Shown piece by piece: positions 34,908-47,414 of a DNA stretch of 64,000 nt (the stretch's first letter is position 1; each line of letters starts with the position of its first letter). The stretch spans positions 31,819,055-31,883,054 of the forward strand of contig NC_134024.1 of the NCBI RefSeq assembly GCF_040712315.1, read 5' to 3'. Below the pieces are notes generated by a model. That model ran no database searches. It worked only from the letters and a program-made list of their open reading frames with translations, and was not told the DNA's origin. The stretch comes from Castanea sativa. Lineage: Eukaryota > Streptophyta > Magnoliopsida > Fagales > Fagaceae. Made by a program: the position numbers and the translations under genes.

Positions 34908-37900
34908 GTTCTTACAACTGAAAAGCACAAATATGTGTTTACTCAACCATGTCCTAGCTTTCCTTTATTAGATGCTCCTCATAAGTAAAATCAGCGATAT
35001 GATCATTGGTAGAAATCTAATGAAATGGCCAAGTGCTATATCCTAGCATCCATCTCAAATGTTCTACAGCATCAAATGTGGGATGTAGAATTAGCTTCAG
35101 ATATTATGCTAAGTCTGAATGAGATGTTTGGTGAGCAAGGTCGTTCAGCAAGGCAAGAAATCATGAGGCAAATTTATAATACCAAAATGGCTGAAGGTAG
35201 TTCAGTGAGAGAGCATTATCTTACAATGATCTCTAATTTGAATACATTGGAAGTTTTAGGTGCCGACATTGATGGAGAATCCCAAGTGGATATGATATTC
35301 CAGTCACTACCGAAAATCATTTAAGGAATTCAGACTTAATTATAACATAAACAAAAAGATTTATTCTTTGTCTGAATTAATGAATGAGTTAGTGGCGGTG
35401 GAAGGCATCCTTGGTACTTCTAGTGTTGAAGTAATGTGGGTGCAACTTCTACTTCTCAACCTAAGTCGAAAGACAAGGGTAAGAAGAAGAAGAAGAAGAA
35501 GAAGGATTTCACTAAGTAAGATGGTAAACAAATTGCCTTAGGGGTTGCTGACAAAGGAAAGAAAATCAAAGGAAAATGTTTCCATTGTGGTGAGAAAGGA
35601 CATTGGAAGAGGAATTGTCCAAAATTCAAAGCTGCCAAGAATAAGGATATGAAAAGTTCATTTCTTCTTGAAATATGTTTGGTACAGAATCCCATGGATT
35701 CCTGGAGTGTGGATTCAGATTGTACTAATGTTCGTAGGAATTTAATTTCTACAACTTATTTAGGTAAACATGGATATTGTGTTATCCTTAAAGACAATGT
35801 TGTAATAAAGAAGGGTAAAGTGTTTATCTATTTTGGCAATATTGTGGATGGTTTTTATATTTTAACTTCTGATAAGCATGAATTATACAATTCTAAATTA
35901 TATAATAATTCACATGTGAAATCATTAAAGAGAAAGTCTTCTTCTACTAGTGAAGCATATCTTTGGCACTTGCGTTTGGGTCATACTAATTCAAACAGAA
36001 TTCAAAGACTTATCAAAGATGAACTCTTAGGGCCCATGGACTTTGATGGTCTTCCAGTTTGCGAATCTTGTTTGGAAGGTAAAATGACCAAACCACCTTT
36101 TAATACAAAAGGTAGAAAAGCCCAAGGGTTGCTAGAACTAGTACATTCAGATGTATGTAGTCCTATGTCAATCCAAGCAAGAGGTGGCTATGAGTATTTC
36201 ATTACTTTCACTGATGATTACTCTAGATTTGGTTATGTGTACCTAATGAAACGAAAGTCCAAAACTTTTGAAAAGTTCAAAGAGTTTAGGGCTGAAGTTG
36301 AGAATCAATTAGGTAAACGCATAAAGGTCATTCAATCTAATTGAGGTGGCGAATACCTTCTTGGGGATTTTAAGGATTACTTGACTGAAAATGAGATTAT
36401 ATCCCAGTTGACTGCACCTGGAACTCCACAACAAAATGGTGTAGCAGAAAGAAGGAATAGGACTCTTTTAGAAATGGTTAGGTCCATGTTGAGTTATTCT
36501 ACTCTACCAATTTCCTTTTAGGGATATGCCTTAAATACTGCAATATATCTTCTGAATTTAGTACCTTCGAAGTCTGTTCCTAAAACACCTGCAGAGTTGT
36601 GAAATGGGGGTAAGCCTAGTATGAGACATCTCTATATTTGAGTTGTCCAGCACATGTGTTAAAAGGAAAGTCTCACAAGTTACAATCTAAAACAAAAGTA
36701 GTATTTTTTGTAGGATATCCAAAAGGAGCTGTTGGAGGTTTAGTCTATAGTCATAAGGATAACAAAGTTTTTGTTAGTACAAACAATAAATTCTTGGAAA
36801 ATGACTATATGAATAATTTTACTCCTAGAAGTAGAGTTGTATTGGTTAAAATGAATGAATCTATAAATCAATAACTGTTGGATAAAACTAGGAATGATGT
36901 GGTTGTATTAGATACACCACAAGATACTACTCATGAGATGTCTAGTACACAAGTGCCTCATCGTAGTGGGAGAATTGTTCAGTCTCCTATAAGATTTATA
37001 GGTTTAGGAGAAACTTATGAAGCTATCTCAAAAGAGGCTGAATCGGATCCTTACAATTATGATGAAGCAATAAATGATATAGTTGCACATCATTGGGTCC
37101 AAGGTATGAAATCTGAATTGGATTCTATGTATTCCAATCATGTTTGGGATCTTGTAGAGGCGCCTAATGGCATTAAACCTGTTGGTTGCAAATGGGTTTA
37201 CAAGAGGAAGATAGGGATAGATGGAAATGTTGAAACTTTTAAAGCAAGGATAGTGGCGAAAGGGTATACATAAAAAGAAGGTATTGATTATGAAGAAACC
37301 TTTTCACCACTAGTAATGCTTAAATCTATTAGAATTTTCTTATCCATTGCTGCTCATTATGATTATAAGATTTGGCAAATGGATGTCAAGACTGCATTTC
37401 TTAATGGCAATCTTGAAGAAGAAATCTATATGATGCAACCGGAAGGTTTCATAGCAAAAAATCAAGAGCATATGGTATGCAAATTGAAAAGGTCCATTTA
37501 TGGACTAAAGCAAGCATCTAGGTCATATAGAATATCAGATTTGATCAAGCAATCAAGTCATTTGGTTTTGAACAAAATCTTGATGAACTATGTGTGTACA
37601 AAAGACATCGAGATAAAGTAGTAATGTTCCTAGTACTTTATGTTGATGATATTCTACTCATTGGGAATGATGTAGGGGTAATGTCATCAGTAAAGGTTTG
37701 GTTGTCTAGCCAATTTGATATGAAGGAATTGGGTGAGGCTAACTTTATTCTAGGGATCAAGCTTTGGCGAGATCGCAAGAATAAGATCTTAGGCTTATCA
37801 CAAGCTGGATATATAAATAAGGTTCCAGAACGGTTTAGCATGCAAAACTCCAAGAAATGATTAATTCCTTTCAGACATGGAGTTCCTCTGTCTAATGACC

Positions 37901-38625
37901 AAAGGCCTAAGATGCAAGAGGAAGAAAACATGATAAGACAATTTCCTTATGTTTCTACAGGAGGAAGTCTCATGTATGCCATGCTTTGTACTAGACCAGA
38001 TATTTTTTAATCAGTTGGCATGGTCAGCCGATATCAATCAAATCCAAGACCAAAACATTGGCAAGCTGTAAAACATATTCTTAAGTATCTATGGAAAACG
38101 AGAAATTATATGTTTGTTTACCGGTGTGAGGATTTAATTCCCATTGGCTATACAGATTCAGATTTTCAATTGAATCTAGATTTCAGAAAATCCACTTCAA
38201 GATGTGTTTTCACCTTGGGAGGTGGAGCCATAAGTTGGAGGAGTGTTAAGCAATCTTGTATTGCGGACTCCACCATGGAAGCTGAATATGTTGCTACTTG
38301 TGAAGCGGCAAAGGAAGATGTTTGGCTCAAGAAATTCCTTTCTGATCTTAGTGTTGTGAGAATGGAGCAAGTTCCCATCACATTATTTTGCGAAAATAGT
38401 GGAGCGGTTGCACAATCCAAAGATCCAAAAAATCACAAGAAAAGAAATCACATTGAGAGGAAGTACCACATCATTCGAGATATTGTTGCTCGTGGAGATG
38501 TAGTAGTAGCAAAGATTGAAAGTGCAAAGAATCTAGCGGATCCCTTTACCAAAGCCTTGTCCCAAAGGACTTTCGAGTCACATTTGGAAGAGATGGGAGT
38601 TAGATTAGTGCACAATAATCTTTAG
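34908..38625 (+). pseudogene. element A gag-pol pseudogene
   Basis: This is the remainder of a copia gag-pol polyprotein. The gag body is at 34908-35335 and the CCHC knuckle CFHCGEKGHWKRNC at 35577-35618. A protease remnant near 35712 has VDSD in place of the DSG/DTG active site, and most of the fold is deleted. The pre-integrase/integrase part is 35950-36600 (WHLRLGH, CESCLEGK, VHSDVC, TDDYSRF, PQQNGVAERRNRTL). RT is 37075-37860 (active-site YVDD at 37639-37650) and RNase H 38010-38625 (TDSDF, STMEAEYVA, NHIERKYHI). In-frame stops lie at about 36343, 36520, 36600, 37271, 37858 and 38007, with a frameshift around 37510-37594. It cannot make an active enzyme set. It is clearly the best-preserved pol in the window; the clade was not assigned. 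Confidence 0.92.
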
Positions 38626-38639
38626 GGCAAGTGGGAGAT
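38625..38639 (+). other. element A polypurine tract
   Basis: GGGCAAGTGGGAGAT overlaps the pol stop codon and directly precedes the 3' LTR. Confidence 0.85.
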
Positions 38640-40026
38640 TGTTAAGATTAGTGTCCTTAAATCCTATTGTATAATGCTATGTATGACATTATGTATGACT
38701 TAATATTGTGATTGATAAAATTGTTTTATTTTTATCTAAAATAATGGTAACATGAATATGGGACATTATCATATAGTCCATGAGATGCATAGTATGTGAT
38801 TTATGTGAAAAGTCACAGAAGATATAAATCACAAGTTCTTTGTAAACTCAGAATTATAGTTCGTAGTCGATGATGAAATTAGACATTTCATCAGCGAAGA
38901 CTATAACATATCAACTAAGATAATTTGTCTTGATCATGGAAGTGTAGACTTCTAGTTAATATGTTGATATGTTTTAAGAGTTAAGACATATTGAACTGGA
39001 CCATTGTGAGATTTAATATTTTCCTAATGACTGTCAAATGAATGATAAATCTCACGACTTATATTTACATGAACTCTTAATCTTGAGAGAATAATAGACC
39101 TGATCATGAAGTGTAGGTTGCTTTTATATGTCAGGAGTGAGATCTAAAGTAACGGTCAAAACCTCAGTATGTTGGGTAGCCACATTTAGTATCGATGGAA
39201 CATATATTCTCAAGATAGAATTCATAGTCTCTTAACGGAGATATAAAATATTCCCTTGAGATAAATTTAATGGTTCAGTTATTTAGAGAGTTAGGCCTAA
39301 CCAGTTTGGTAAGAAGTTACTAAAGTATATATTTATGAAATTGGATTTCATAAATATATGATCAATAACTTTAAAGGATTAAACCGGGTACTCAAGGATA
39401 AAATGTAATAATTTACAAAGTGGCAGTCTACATTCATGACTTTGTATTACTACGAATATTTTATGAAGGGGTTGCGTGTATAATAAAGTCTTGGGATATA
39501 ATTTATTAATAAGGCCTAGAATGCAACTATATTTATATAATGGTATTAAATATAGTTAATGGTAACTTTGGACTTGTCAAGAGTTGACAGAAAAGCCCAA
39601 GGCCCATTGGAGCTAGTGTCTTATTAGTCCCTTTTGGTCCCACTCCAAGCCACATACTAAAACCCAATTGGAAAGGCCCAAAAGGCTAGCTTAATTAGAT
39701 AATCAGTTATAAGGAGAGAAACATACAGAATTTTAATGTATGAAAAAGAGAGACGTCATTGTGAAATGGTATGTATGTGAGGGTTGGACACTCTCTCTTT
39801 CTCCCTTAAACAAAAACTGATTGAAAGACTACACATCTTGGGCGTTAGTGGAATTAAAGTGAAGATTAAAAGTGTTCTCAATAACTTATGATCTTTGGTT
39901 TTGAAATTCACTGCACCAAGGTACACTCTCTTGATTCAATATTCTGAAATTTACATAGTGCATATTATCAATTACGAATGAAGCAGATCCGTTTATTTTC
40001 TGCTGCGTACATGCATATTTCCATCA
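38640..40026 (+). repeat. element A 3' LTR
   Basis: 1387 bp, from TGTTAAGATTAGTG to ATTTCCATCA. It contains a perfect 15-bp inverted repeat with a 3-nt loop (ATATATTTATGAAAT, TGG, complement) near 39326-39358, and the start of the LTR matches the minus-strand ends of element D. Confidence 0.9.
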
Positions 40027-40448
40027 GAGTTGACCGAGAGTCAAACAAGGTCAAAATCATCTGAAGACAACATTTTTAAATCATTTACATCAAACCCGAG
40101 CCACTCTGGAATTTTTGTCAACTTTGACCAACGTTTTGACTAATGTTGGCCAAGTTTGACCAAGTTTAACCCGGAGTCGACTCCCTAGAGCCCCAAATTT
40201 TGATCTGGCCATCTGAATGGGTTAAAACAATCGTCATTTCAAAGAGCTTCAAATTCCCTTTCCAACGACTGCTCATAGATCGAAATTAGAGGTAAAACGG
40301 TTGAGATATCTCAAAAACCATGTGGAGCGCATCAGCACGCTTCCCGAGGTTATAACTTTTGATCCAACCGTTGGTTTTTCCATTTCTTTAGTGTTTTGGA
40401 AACTAGAAATCCGTAGCTTATGCCATGATTTATCGCTTTGATGCTGTT
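40027..40448. other. unassigned repeat-like DNA
   Basis: It has TTTGACCAA/TTGACC words repeated between 40030 and 40175. It looks like non-coding LTR-element DNA; no gene or terminal structure is visible. Confidence 0.35.
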
Positions 40449-41450
40449 TGTTAGGACATATGTGAATCATGTTAAGAATATATATATTATTTAGAATTGG
40501 TTAATCCTTTAACAAAACGCACTTTACTTATAATTAGGTAGATCTAGAATGTGTTTAATACTTCAAAGAACAAGAGTTCAAGTCCAAGTATTGAAACATA
40601 CAAATCTGTCCAAGAAATAAGGGAAGAAGTGCTGGATTTTAAAGCTCAACATATAGCATTTATTGAGGTTTAAAAGGCTGCTTTAGTCTGATGCTCGATA
40701 GCTATTCAATAGATTCCCTATCTATCGAGAATTATGAAAATCAATTTTTCATATCTGATTTCACTCTAATCCATATGTACATGTTTAGACTTTCTTTTCT
40801 TACAACCCTAAACATAGATAAGGATTATTTTAAGGGTCGTTAAAGGTTGCGCAAGTGTGAAGCAAAGTTTTGTTCATGCAAATTGTGACTGGAGATAAAA
40901 TTTGTCCTAGTTCATCTTTCTCTTGAACAAGCTACTGCTTTTGTACGCCGTTGGGTTTTTTTGACCAAGAAGCATCATGATCTTCATCGTGTTGATGAAC
41001 TGAAGAACTTTGCAGCCAACATCTTTCTCAAGTTGGTGATTAAGTCGCGTACTGGGATCCGTACATCTATTGGTTAGTCACATACTGGGAGTCGTGCATT
41101 GAAAAGGAGAGATTGTCACTACAGAACAAGTCCAATTTTGTATTATGGTAAGGGTTCAACTGTAGGTTGGTATAAGGTATTGAGATTCCTTTACTTGTAA
41201 CCGCTTGATGTGATAATGGTGAATTATCGGGAGTGGTGACCTTAAATTCACTTAGTGGGGTTTTGCCTCGGTGGTTTTCCCTATTCGTAAACAAATCATC
41301 GTGTCAACTTTATTTTTCCCTGCATATTAACTTAGTTGGTGATTTGTTTGTGCTACCACACGTTTTGCATGTTAATTGAATTAATTAATTAAATTGGCTA
41401 AATCAATTGGTTAATTTATCACAAGGGGTCAATACATTGTTGGCCTATCA
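40449..41450 (+). mobile_element. solo LTR, family of 2750-3793
   Basis: Starts TGTTAGGACATATG and ends TTGGCCTATCA. The internal order of TCGATAG hairpin, GTACTGGGATCCGT motif and TTAATTAATT tail matches the 5' LTR at 2750. Flanks CTGTT (40444-40448) and TTGTT (41451-41455) differ at one base, so they are probably a mutated TSD. No internal region is attached. Confidence 0.82.
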
Positions 41451-42710
41451 TTGTTGGCCTAGCCTTCTTGGACTATGATATGTCTAAGTTTAATGTTTGT
41501 GCTTAGATCCACATGATTTTAGGCTCCTTGCCATGTTTATGCTTAGATCTACATGCCTATGTATTCTTTTCCATGTTTATGCTCAAATATACACCCCTAT
41601 GCTTAGATCTATGTGTTTATGTGCTCCATGCCATGCTTGTGTGCTTAGATCTATATTGGTTGCTATGCCATGTGCTTCTATAGCCCTTTTGTCCCTTGAT
41701 ATCTCTCTTTCTTGTGTTTTGGCCCTTGTTGGTGGGGTGTAGATCTAGATCATGTGGTCTAGGCCTACATCCGCACACCTAGGCCTATATCAAAAGGTTT
41801 TGATCATTTCCTTTATGCATGTCCATGTTTGCTTATTTGCTTCTATACTTTATCTCCATGTTAGCTCTCTAGATCTAGGCTTTGCTTATGCCCTCCGTGG
41901 GCTTCTGCTTGTCTGTCCTTAAGGTCACTTGCTTTGTATGGTTGCATTCATCCCTCCTAGAGCTTGTTTAGATGTAACCACTTGTAAGATACACCTCTGT
42001 GGTGTTGGTGTGCTTGATACACACCTTTCTCCGCTCTGTGTGACGTTCATATGCTTGTCTTACTTGCTTTATGCCACCCTTTTGGCTTTCTTCGCTTTTA
42101 TGCATCTTTGCACGCTTGCCTACATGTTCATGTATAAGTCTTTGCTCACTTATGTAGACCATACTCCAATCTAATGGAATGATGGATACTCGATCCAAAA
42201 CTACAGTTGTCCTCTTAGGACACCCTCTTTTGTTTAATAATATGCTTGTTTACCCCCTTCATTTGCTTAGCATGCTTTGTTTGCCCCCATTTGGCTTTCA
42301 TTGTTAGTGTGTTTTTCGCATGCTCTCCCTTTTTCCTTGATTCTTCCTTTGCTTCTGTACTAGCTTGTTCCTTTTGTCTTTGCATGTACACACATGGAGC
42401 ATAAATACTTGGAGCAAGGGTAATATCTCCTAGGCGAAAGCAAAAAAGGCAAGGATGTAGGCAAGAAGATGCAAGCCTACCAAGGGCAATGTTCAATAGA
42501 TTAGGGGGCTTGGCCCTTCTAGAGCGATTTTTTCTTTCTCTCAAAGCCTCTTCTCTAAAGCATGTATTAGGGTTCTCCCTTTCCTTGTACCCATTTACTT
42601 TTCTTGCTCTTCACTTGGGCCATGTTCTCCGGGTATGACAATATCTGTTTTACATTTCTTGTACCTTGATGGGCCATACCCTTGCTCTGTGTGGTTGCAT
42701 TGTGCATGAT
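41451..42710. other. decayed LTR-element-like DNA
   Basis: Words such as TGCTTAGATCTACATG repeat at about 50-60-bp intervals between 41500 and 41660. No coding region is supported; the frames on either strand share no recognisable domain. It probably belongs with the gypsy-like remnant that follows. Confidence 0.35.
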
Positions 42711-43579
42711 GTATGTATATCTATATATGTTTGTATATGGGTGATTATGCACTTTGTATAATGGACTCTCGTGGCTACGCGAGTGACCCTCTCTAGTCAT
42801 GAGAGCTCTTGACCTTGTAGTGTGGGTATGTGCTCAAGGTAATTGTCGTATGTGCATATTCATGCTATATTGTGTGCATAATCATCACGGTGTGATCATC
42901 CTGATCCATGTCATCCAGTGACACTGGTTTCCCCGTGTATGTGATACACATCAACATGCTTGATACTTTGAGGGGCTTCGGCTCATCTTAGTATGAGCAT
43001 GTCAATACGTGTCGTGCCGTATACACAGATGTGAAACCTTGCCAATGCGCCATAGTGAACCACACGTGAAACTCTGCCAGATTTTTTCCATGAAAATGGG
43101 GCATCCCCATTGCCATACTCTCATGGCGAAAGCTTGGTGAGAATATATCTATATCTATATCTGTTTGTATATGGGTGATTATGCACTTTGTATAATGGAC
43201 TCTCGTGGCTACGTGAGTGACCCTCTCCAGTCATAAGAGCTCTTGACCTTGTAGTGTGGGTATGTGCACAAGGTAATTGTCGTATGCACATATTCATGCT
43301 ATATTGTGTGCATAATCATCACGGTGTGATCATCCTGATCCATGTCACCCAGTGACACTGGTTTCCCCGTGTATGTGATACGCATCAACATGCTTGATAC
43401 TTTGAAGGGCTTCGGCTCATCTTAGTATGAGCATGTCAATACGTGGCGTGCCGTATACACAGATACGAAACCTTACCGATGCGCCATAGTGAACCAAACG
43501 TGAAACTCTGCCAGATTTTCGCCATGAAAATGGGGCATCCCAATTGCCATATTCTCACGGCGAAAGCTTGGTGAGAATA
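42711..43579. repeat. 434-bp tandem duplication
   Basis: Two units, 42711-43145 and 43146-43579, share GGGTGATTATGCACTTTG, GAGCTCTTGACCTTGTAG, CATCCTGATCCATGTCA and GGCGAAAGCTTGGTGAGAAT at a constant offset of 434 bp. The copies differ at scattered positions. Confidence 0.9.
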
Positions 43580-44170
43580 GTGTTTTGTGTGCTATAACGC
43601 ACCTGAGGCGAAGTACTGCCGAATTTTCGCCACGAAAATAAGGCAAAATGCTACTGAATTTTCGCTGTGGAAATTTGGCAATGATTCCAAACACACTGAG
43701 AAAGCATCAACTAGGACCATGACTATTCCAAAATGAAACCTTAAAGCCCAACACGTTTAAAGCCTCGTAAACTAATGCCAATAGCTTGTTTTCAATTGCC
43801 AATGTCTAAAATTTATGATTTTACAAAAACAAAGGACTGTCCTTGGACAGGCGTTGTGGTGTGCCTAACACCTTCCCCACATATAACTAGATTTTTGAAC
43901 TCAAGAATCAAGATTTTTTATCCATCCATATTAGATTAGGAAAAACAACATTTTTCTTAACTTAGGATCGGTAATAAAATCAAACAGAGTCGGGTGACCA
44001 ATCACACCTTAGAAAAAACCCAATGATTGGTGGCGACTTCACTTACCCTAGGTAGCTTCCTTAAAATCGACTTATATTCTAGTCACACACCTAAGGTACG
44101 ACACAACTCTATATAACTCTCACACCGAGAAAAGGCGTGCGAGCATCGCTGCAATGGGTGGTTGAGCAGC
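43580..44170 (+). mobile_element. gypsy-like LTR remnant (tail part)
   Basis: The words GGTGTGCCTAACACCTTCCC near 43858 and GGTGGCGACTTC near 44030 are typical, as far as I know, of the end part of many plant Ty3/gypsy LTRs. No second LTR, PBS or coding part is found, so this is a fragment of uncertain extent. Confidence 0.45.
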
Positions 44171-44890
44171 TGCGTGGCATCAACACCCACTCTCTTGAAC
44201 CCATAACCCAAGACGTGAAACCATCTCGACACTCTTCCTAGTGCAAGTAATTTCTGCAGTGTTTGGAATGAGGTTGCCTACGTTAGGGATTAGTTCCCCT
44301 TTTTGGACCCACTCTTGCCAAACAACCCAACCCAAGGTTAGGGAAGACGAGGGTACCTTCATTGTATCATAAGACATCCTACTACAGCTTCCTTTCAGTT
44401 TGTGTTGACACTATGTGTATGACTAGTTTCATTTTAGCACTGCCTATCCTGCTGTAGTATTTCTTTCTCTATTCTATTTGCTGTATCAGTTATTCTGTTG
44501 TAGCTTTGTTTATTTTACTAATGGCGTTAGCTGTCTACTGTGACTTCATTAAATGTGTTTTACTATAACATTCTGCCATAGTATATTTCTGTTGAAACAA
44601 TTGTCCAGATACAACAATGTCTTGTATTCAGCCTACGACACTCTCCACGGCTTGTCTCAACATCAGGTGAGCCAAGCTCGGGCACAAGCTGGCCTATAGT
44701 GCAATTCTAAACTAGGTCAGTCCCAACTCTCTTGCCCTAAACTCATAGGCCTTAGTATGTTAGAAGGGTAGAGGCCCAAGCTTGCAAACGGGCCCTACAC
44801 CAACTAGCATGCCCATCCGAAAACACCATCGACAATTGCTTGCGCTGCAACCCAAATTGGCAAAACAACTTCCAAAGACTCCCCGATTGC
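44171..44890. other. no feature recognised
   Basis: Mixed-composition DNA without a supported gene or repeat boundary. Confidence 0.3.
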
Positions 44891-45622
44891 TCCATTATAT
44901 ATATATATAATCGAAACCTCTAACCTCTCTACAATTTTCCACGTCAGCATTACTTTAAAAAAAAATTCTGATTTTTTTTTTCTAAAACCCGATAATACAT
45001 AAAACCTAATAATAATAATAAAACTAAACTTTGATTTTCTATTTCTACCCTTCCCTTAATCCTTCCTCGTTCCACTTCTTCGTCGTCCAAAACACACCCC
45101 ACAGTTAAACCTTCTCCGTCGTCCAAAACACACCCCACGGCCAACCACTTCTCCGTTATCCAAAACCTAGACCCATATTAGGTCCAACAAAACCTAATCC
45201 CATTCCCCTTCTCCGTCATCCAAAACGCCTCTAAAGTGATTCACCCAATCATAGATACAGGTCAGCCAAACCTCTTCTCCGTATTAGACCATTCTCTCTC
45301 GGTATTTCTCAATTAATCTATGAGTAATATCTTTTCCTATTGTCTTTAATTAGGTTTTTCTGTTAATTTAGGGATTTCGTCTTTAATTAGGTTTTTCTGT
45401 CATTTTAGGGATTTCACTTCCTAACCCTCGGGTGTGTTGGGTTTTGGCCGTCAATTGCAACTGAAGCTAGCCTCCTTTGTAGAGGAAGTCCAAACCCGAG
45501 GTAAGAATTCTGATTTGCTCTTCAATTGAAAACCTACCTGCCCAATTACTACTTCCAATATACTGTTCTTTCTCCACTTCAATTGTTCATAAAATTTTGT
45601 TTGTGGTTGTGGGTGATCTACT

Positions 45623-45841
45623 TTGTTGTTTTGGGTTGCTATGGCTGAATGGTTGGCCTTAGGTTCTAGCAATTTAAGGTGGACATCTATGTCGAAAAAG
45701 ATTGAGATGACCGTCAAGGAGGACAGATTTGCTAGGTGGGGTAACAAACTAACAATGGTGTTCATGGGTTACAATAAGGTTATCCTCATGCCCAATTCTT
45801 TTATTATTGAATATAAATTGGATTTTTTGGCTGAAGCTTGA
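45623..45841 (+). pseudogene. possible captured gene fragment in Helitron
   Basis: A 72-residue open frame contains MAEWLALGSSNLRW and KIEMTVKEDRFARWGNKL. I do not recognise the source. It is preceded by a possible exon/intron-like context and followed by T-rich, intron-like DNA. Being isolated inside a Helitron it is more likely a copied exon than a gene. Confidence 0.3.
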
Positions 45842-46402
45842 AATTGGTGGTATATCAATTTTCTGTCAATAAGTTTTTAATTTCTAGATTACATTATTCT
45901 AATTTTTTTTAAGTTCCTCTATTTTAGCACCTATACATTAACTAAGTTCTATTTCTTGGCCATATTTGTTAGGTGTTCGACAAAGGCCTACAAGAGTAAC
46001 AATGTACATGGGTTGTCAATTGAAATAAGAAAACAGTTGAATATATTTCTTTAAAATGGAAACTCAAAATTTATATGTAGAGGAAAGTTTTAGAACGTAT
46101 ATCTTTCACAAGGTTACTTTTTACCAAATCATTTTTGCCAGTATGTATCTCACAAATTTCGCTTTTGTATAACATGTCAGTGTTTGGCAACATCTACATG
46201 GCACCTCCTTCCATGTCAATTTGTGTAGTTTTGTTTGCCTTATATAATGTTGTACATAAGCACAACTGCAGCACCCAATATACTTCCATTAGGGTGAGAT
46301 ATATTAAGATGCACTTCTTATTGCAGAAAAATATGATAAAGTAAGATCTCAAAGGTAAATTCCTTTGGCAGGTTTTGACCTACTAATGGTTGTATTTATT
46401 AA

Positions 46403-46407
46403 ATAGT
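46403..46407. repeat. target site duplication ATAGT (left)
   Basis: ATAGT recurs at 47410-47414. Confidence 0.9.
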
Positions 46408-47409
46408 TGTTAGGACATATGCGATTCATGTTAGGAACATATGTCAACATTTTATGTATTGGCTAATCCTTTGACAAAACGCACTTTACTTGTAATTTGG
46501 TAGATCTAAGATGTGTTTAATGCTTCAAGAAACAAGGTTTCAAGTTCAAGTGTTAAAACCATGCAAATCTGTCCAAAAATCAAGTGAAGAAGTGTTATTC
46601 ATTAAAGCTCAACATCTAGTATCTATCAAGGTTTAAAAGAGATGTTTCAACCTGAGGCTCGACAGCTGCTTGATAGATAGGGTATCTGTCGAGATTTATG
46701 AAGTTCAGTTTTTCAGAGCTGATTTTCATCCAATCCATAAATGTATGTTTGGACTTTCTTTTCTCACAACCCTAAACATATATAACAATTATTTTAAGGG
46801 CCGTCACAGGTTGCACAGTTGCATAAGAGCACAATTCCACAAGTGTGAAGAAAAGTGTGACCGGAAACCTAGTTGCCCTAGTTCATCTTGAAGAAGCTGT
46901 TGTGTTTGTACACCGTAAGGTTTTGTGACCAAGCAACTTCGTGATCTTTATTGTGTGATGAACTGAAGAACTTTGTAGCCAACATCCTTCTCAAGTTGGT
47001 GATCAAGTCGCGTACTGGGATCCGTGCATCTATTGGTTAGTCACGTACTGAGAGCCGTGCAGTACAAGGAGAGATTGTCACTACAGAACAAGTCCAATTG
47101 GGTACTAGGGTAAGGGTCAACTGTAGGTTGGTATAAGGTAGGGATTCTTTTACTTGTAACCGCTTGTTTTGATAATAGTGGATTCTCGAGAGTGGTGACC
47201 TTAAAATCACCTGATGGGGTTTTTGCCTCGAAAGTTTTTCCCATTCGTAAACAAATCGTCGTGTCAATTTATTTTCCACTGCATATTTATTTAGTTGGTG
47301 ATTTGTTTGTGCTGCCACGTACATTGCATTTTAAATTGATTAATTAATTATACTTGGCTAATTAATCAACTAATCGATCACAAGGGGTCAATAGATTTTT
47401 GGCCTATCA
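46408..47409 (+). mobile_element. solo LTR, family of 2750-3793
   Basis: 1002 bp, from TGTTAGGACATATG to TTGGCCTATCA, with a perfect 5-bp TSD and no internal region. Such solo LTRs arise by recombination between the two LTRs of one element. It sits inside the Helitron-like element, so it is younger. Confidence 0.93.
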
Positions 47410-47414
47410 ATAGT

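Larger units (their letters stand above)
26014..38639 (+). mobile_element. element A: decayed Ty1/copia retrotransposon, host of nested element E
   Basis: Order: truncated 5' LTR (25293-26013), PBS, structured leader, gag start at 27280, element E inserted at 27375, rest of gag and pol 34908-38625, PPT and complete 3' LTR 38640-40026. Pol has several stops, a deleted protease and a frameshift, so it is dead. No TSD can be scored because the left end is truncated. Domain order (integrase before RT) defines copia. Confidence 0.88.

Noticed and set aside
13705..40031. D plus A as one single palindromic insertion with a shared TSD
   Set aside because: The flanks AAGCC and GAGTT do not match, and the LTR ends of D and A differ in sequence, so two separate elements joined by later deletion is simpler.
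42215..42544. 109-codon basic open frame on the minus strand (RERKNRSRR start)
   Set aside because: Composition is due to T/C-rich DNA; no homology is recognised and it sits in a decayed LTR-element region.
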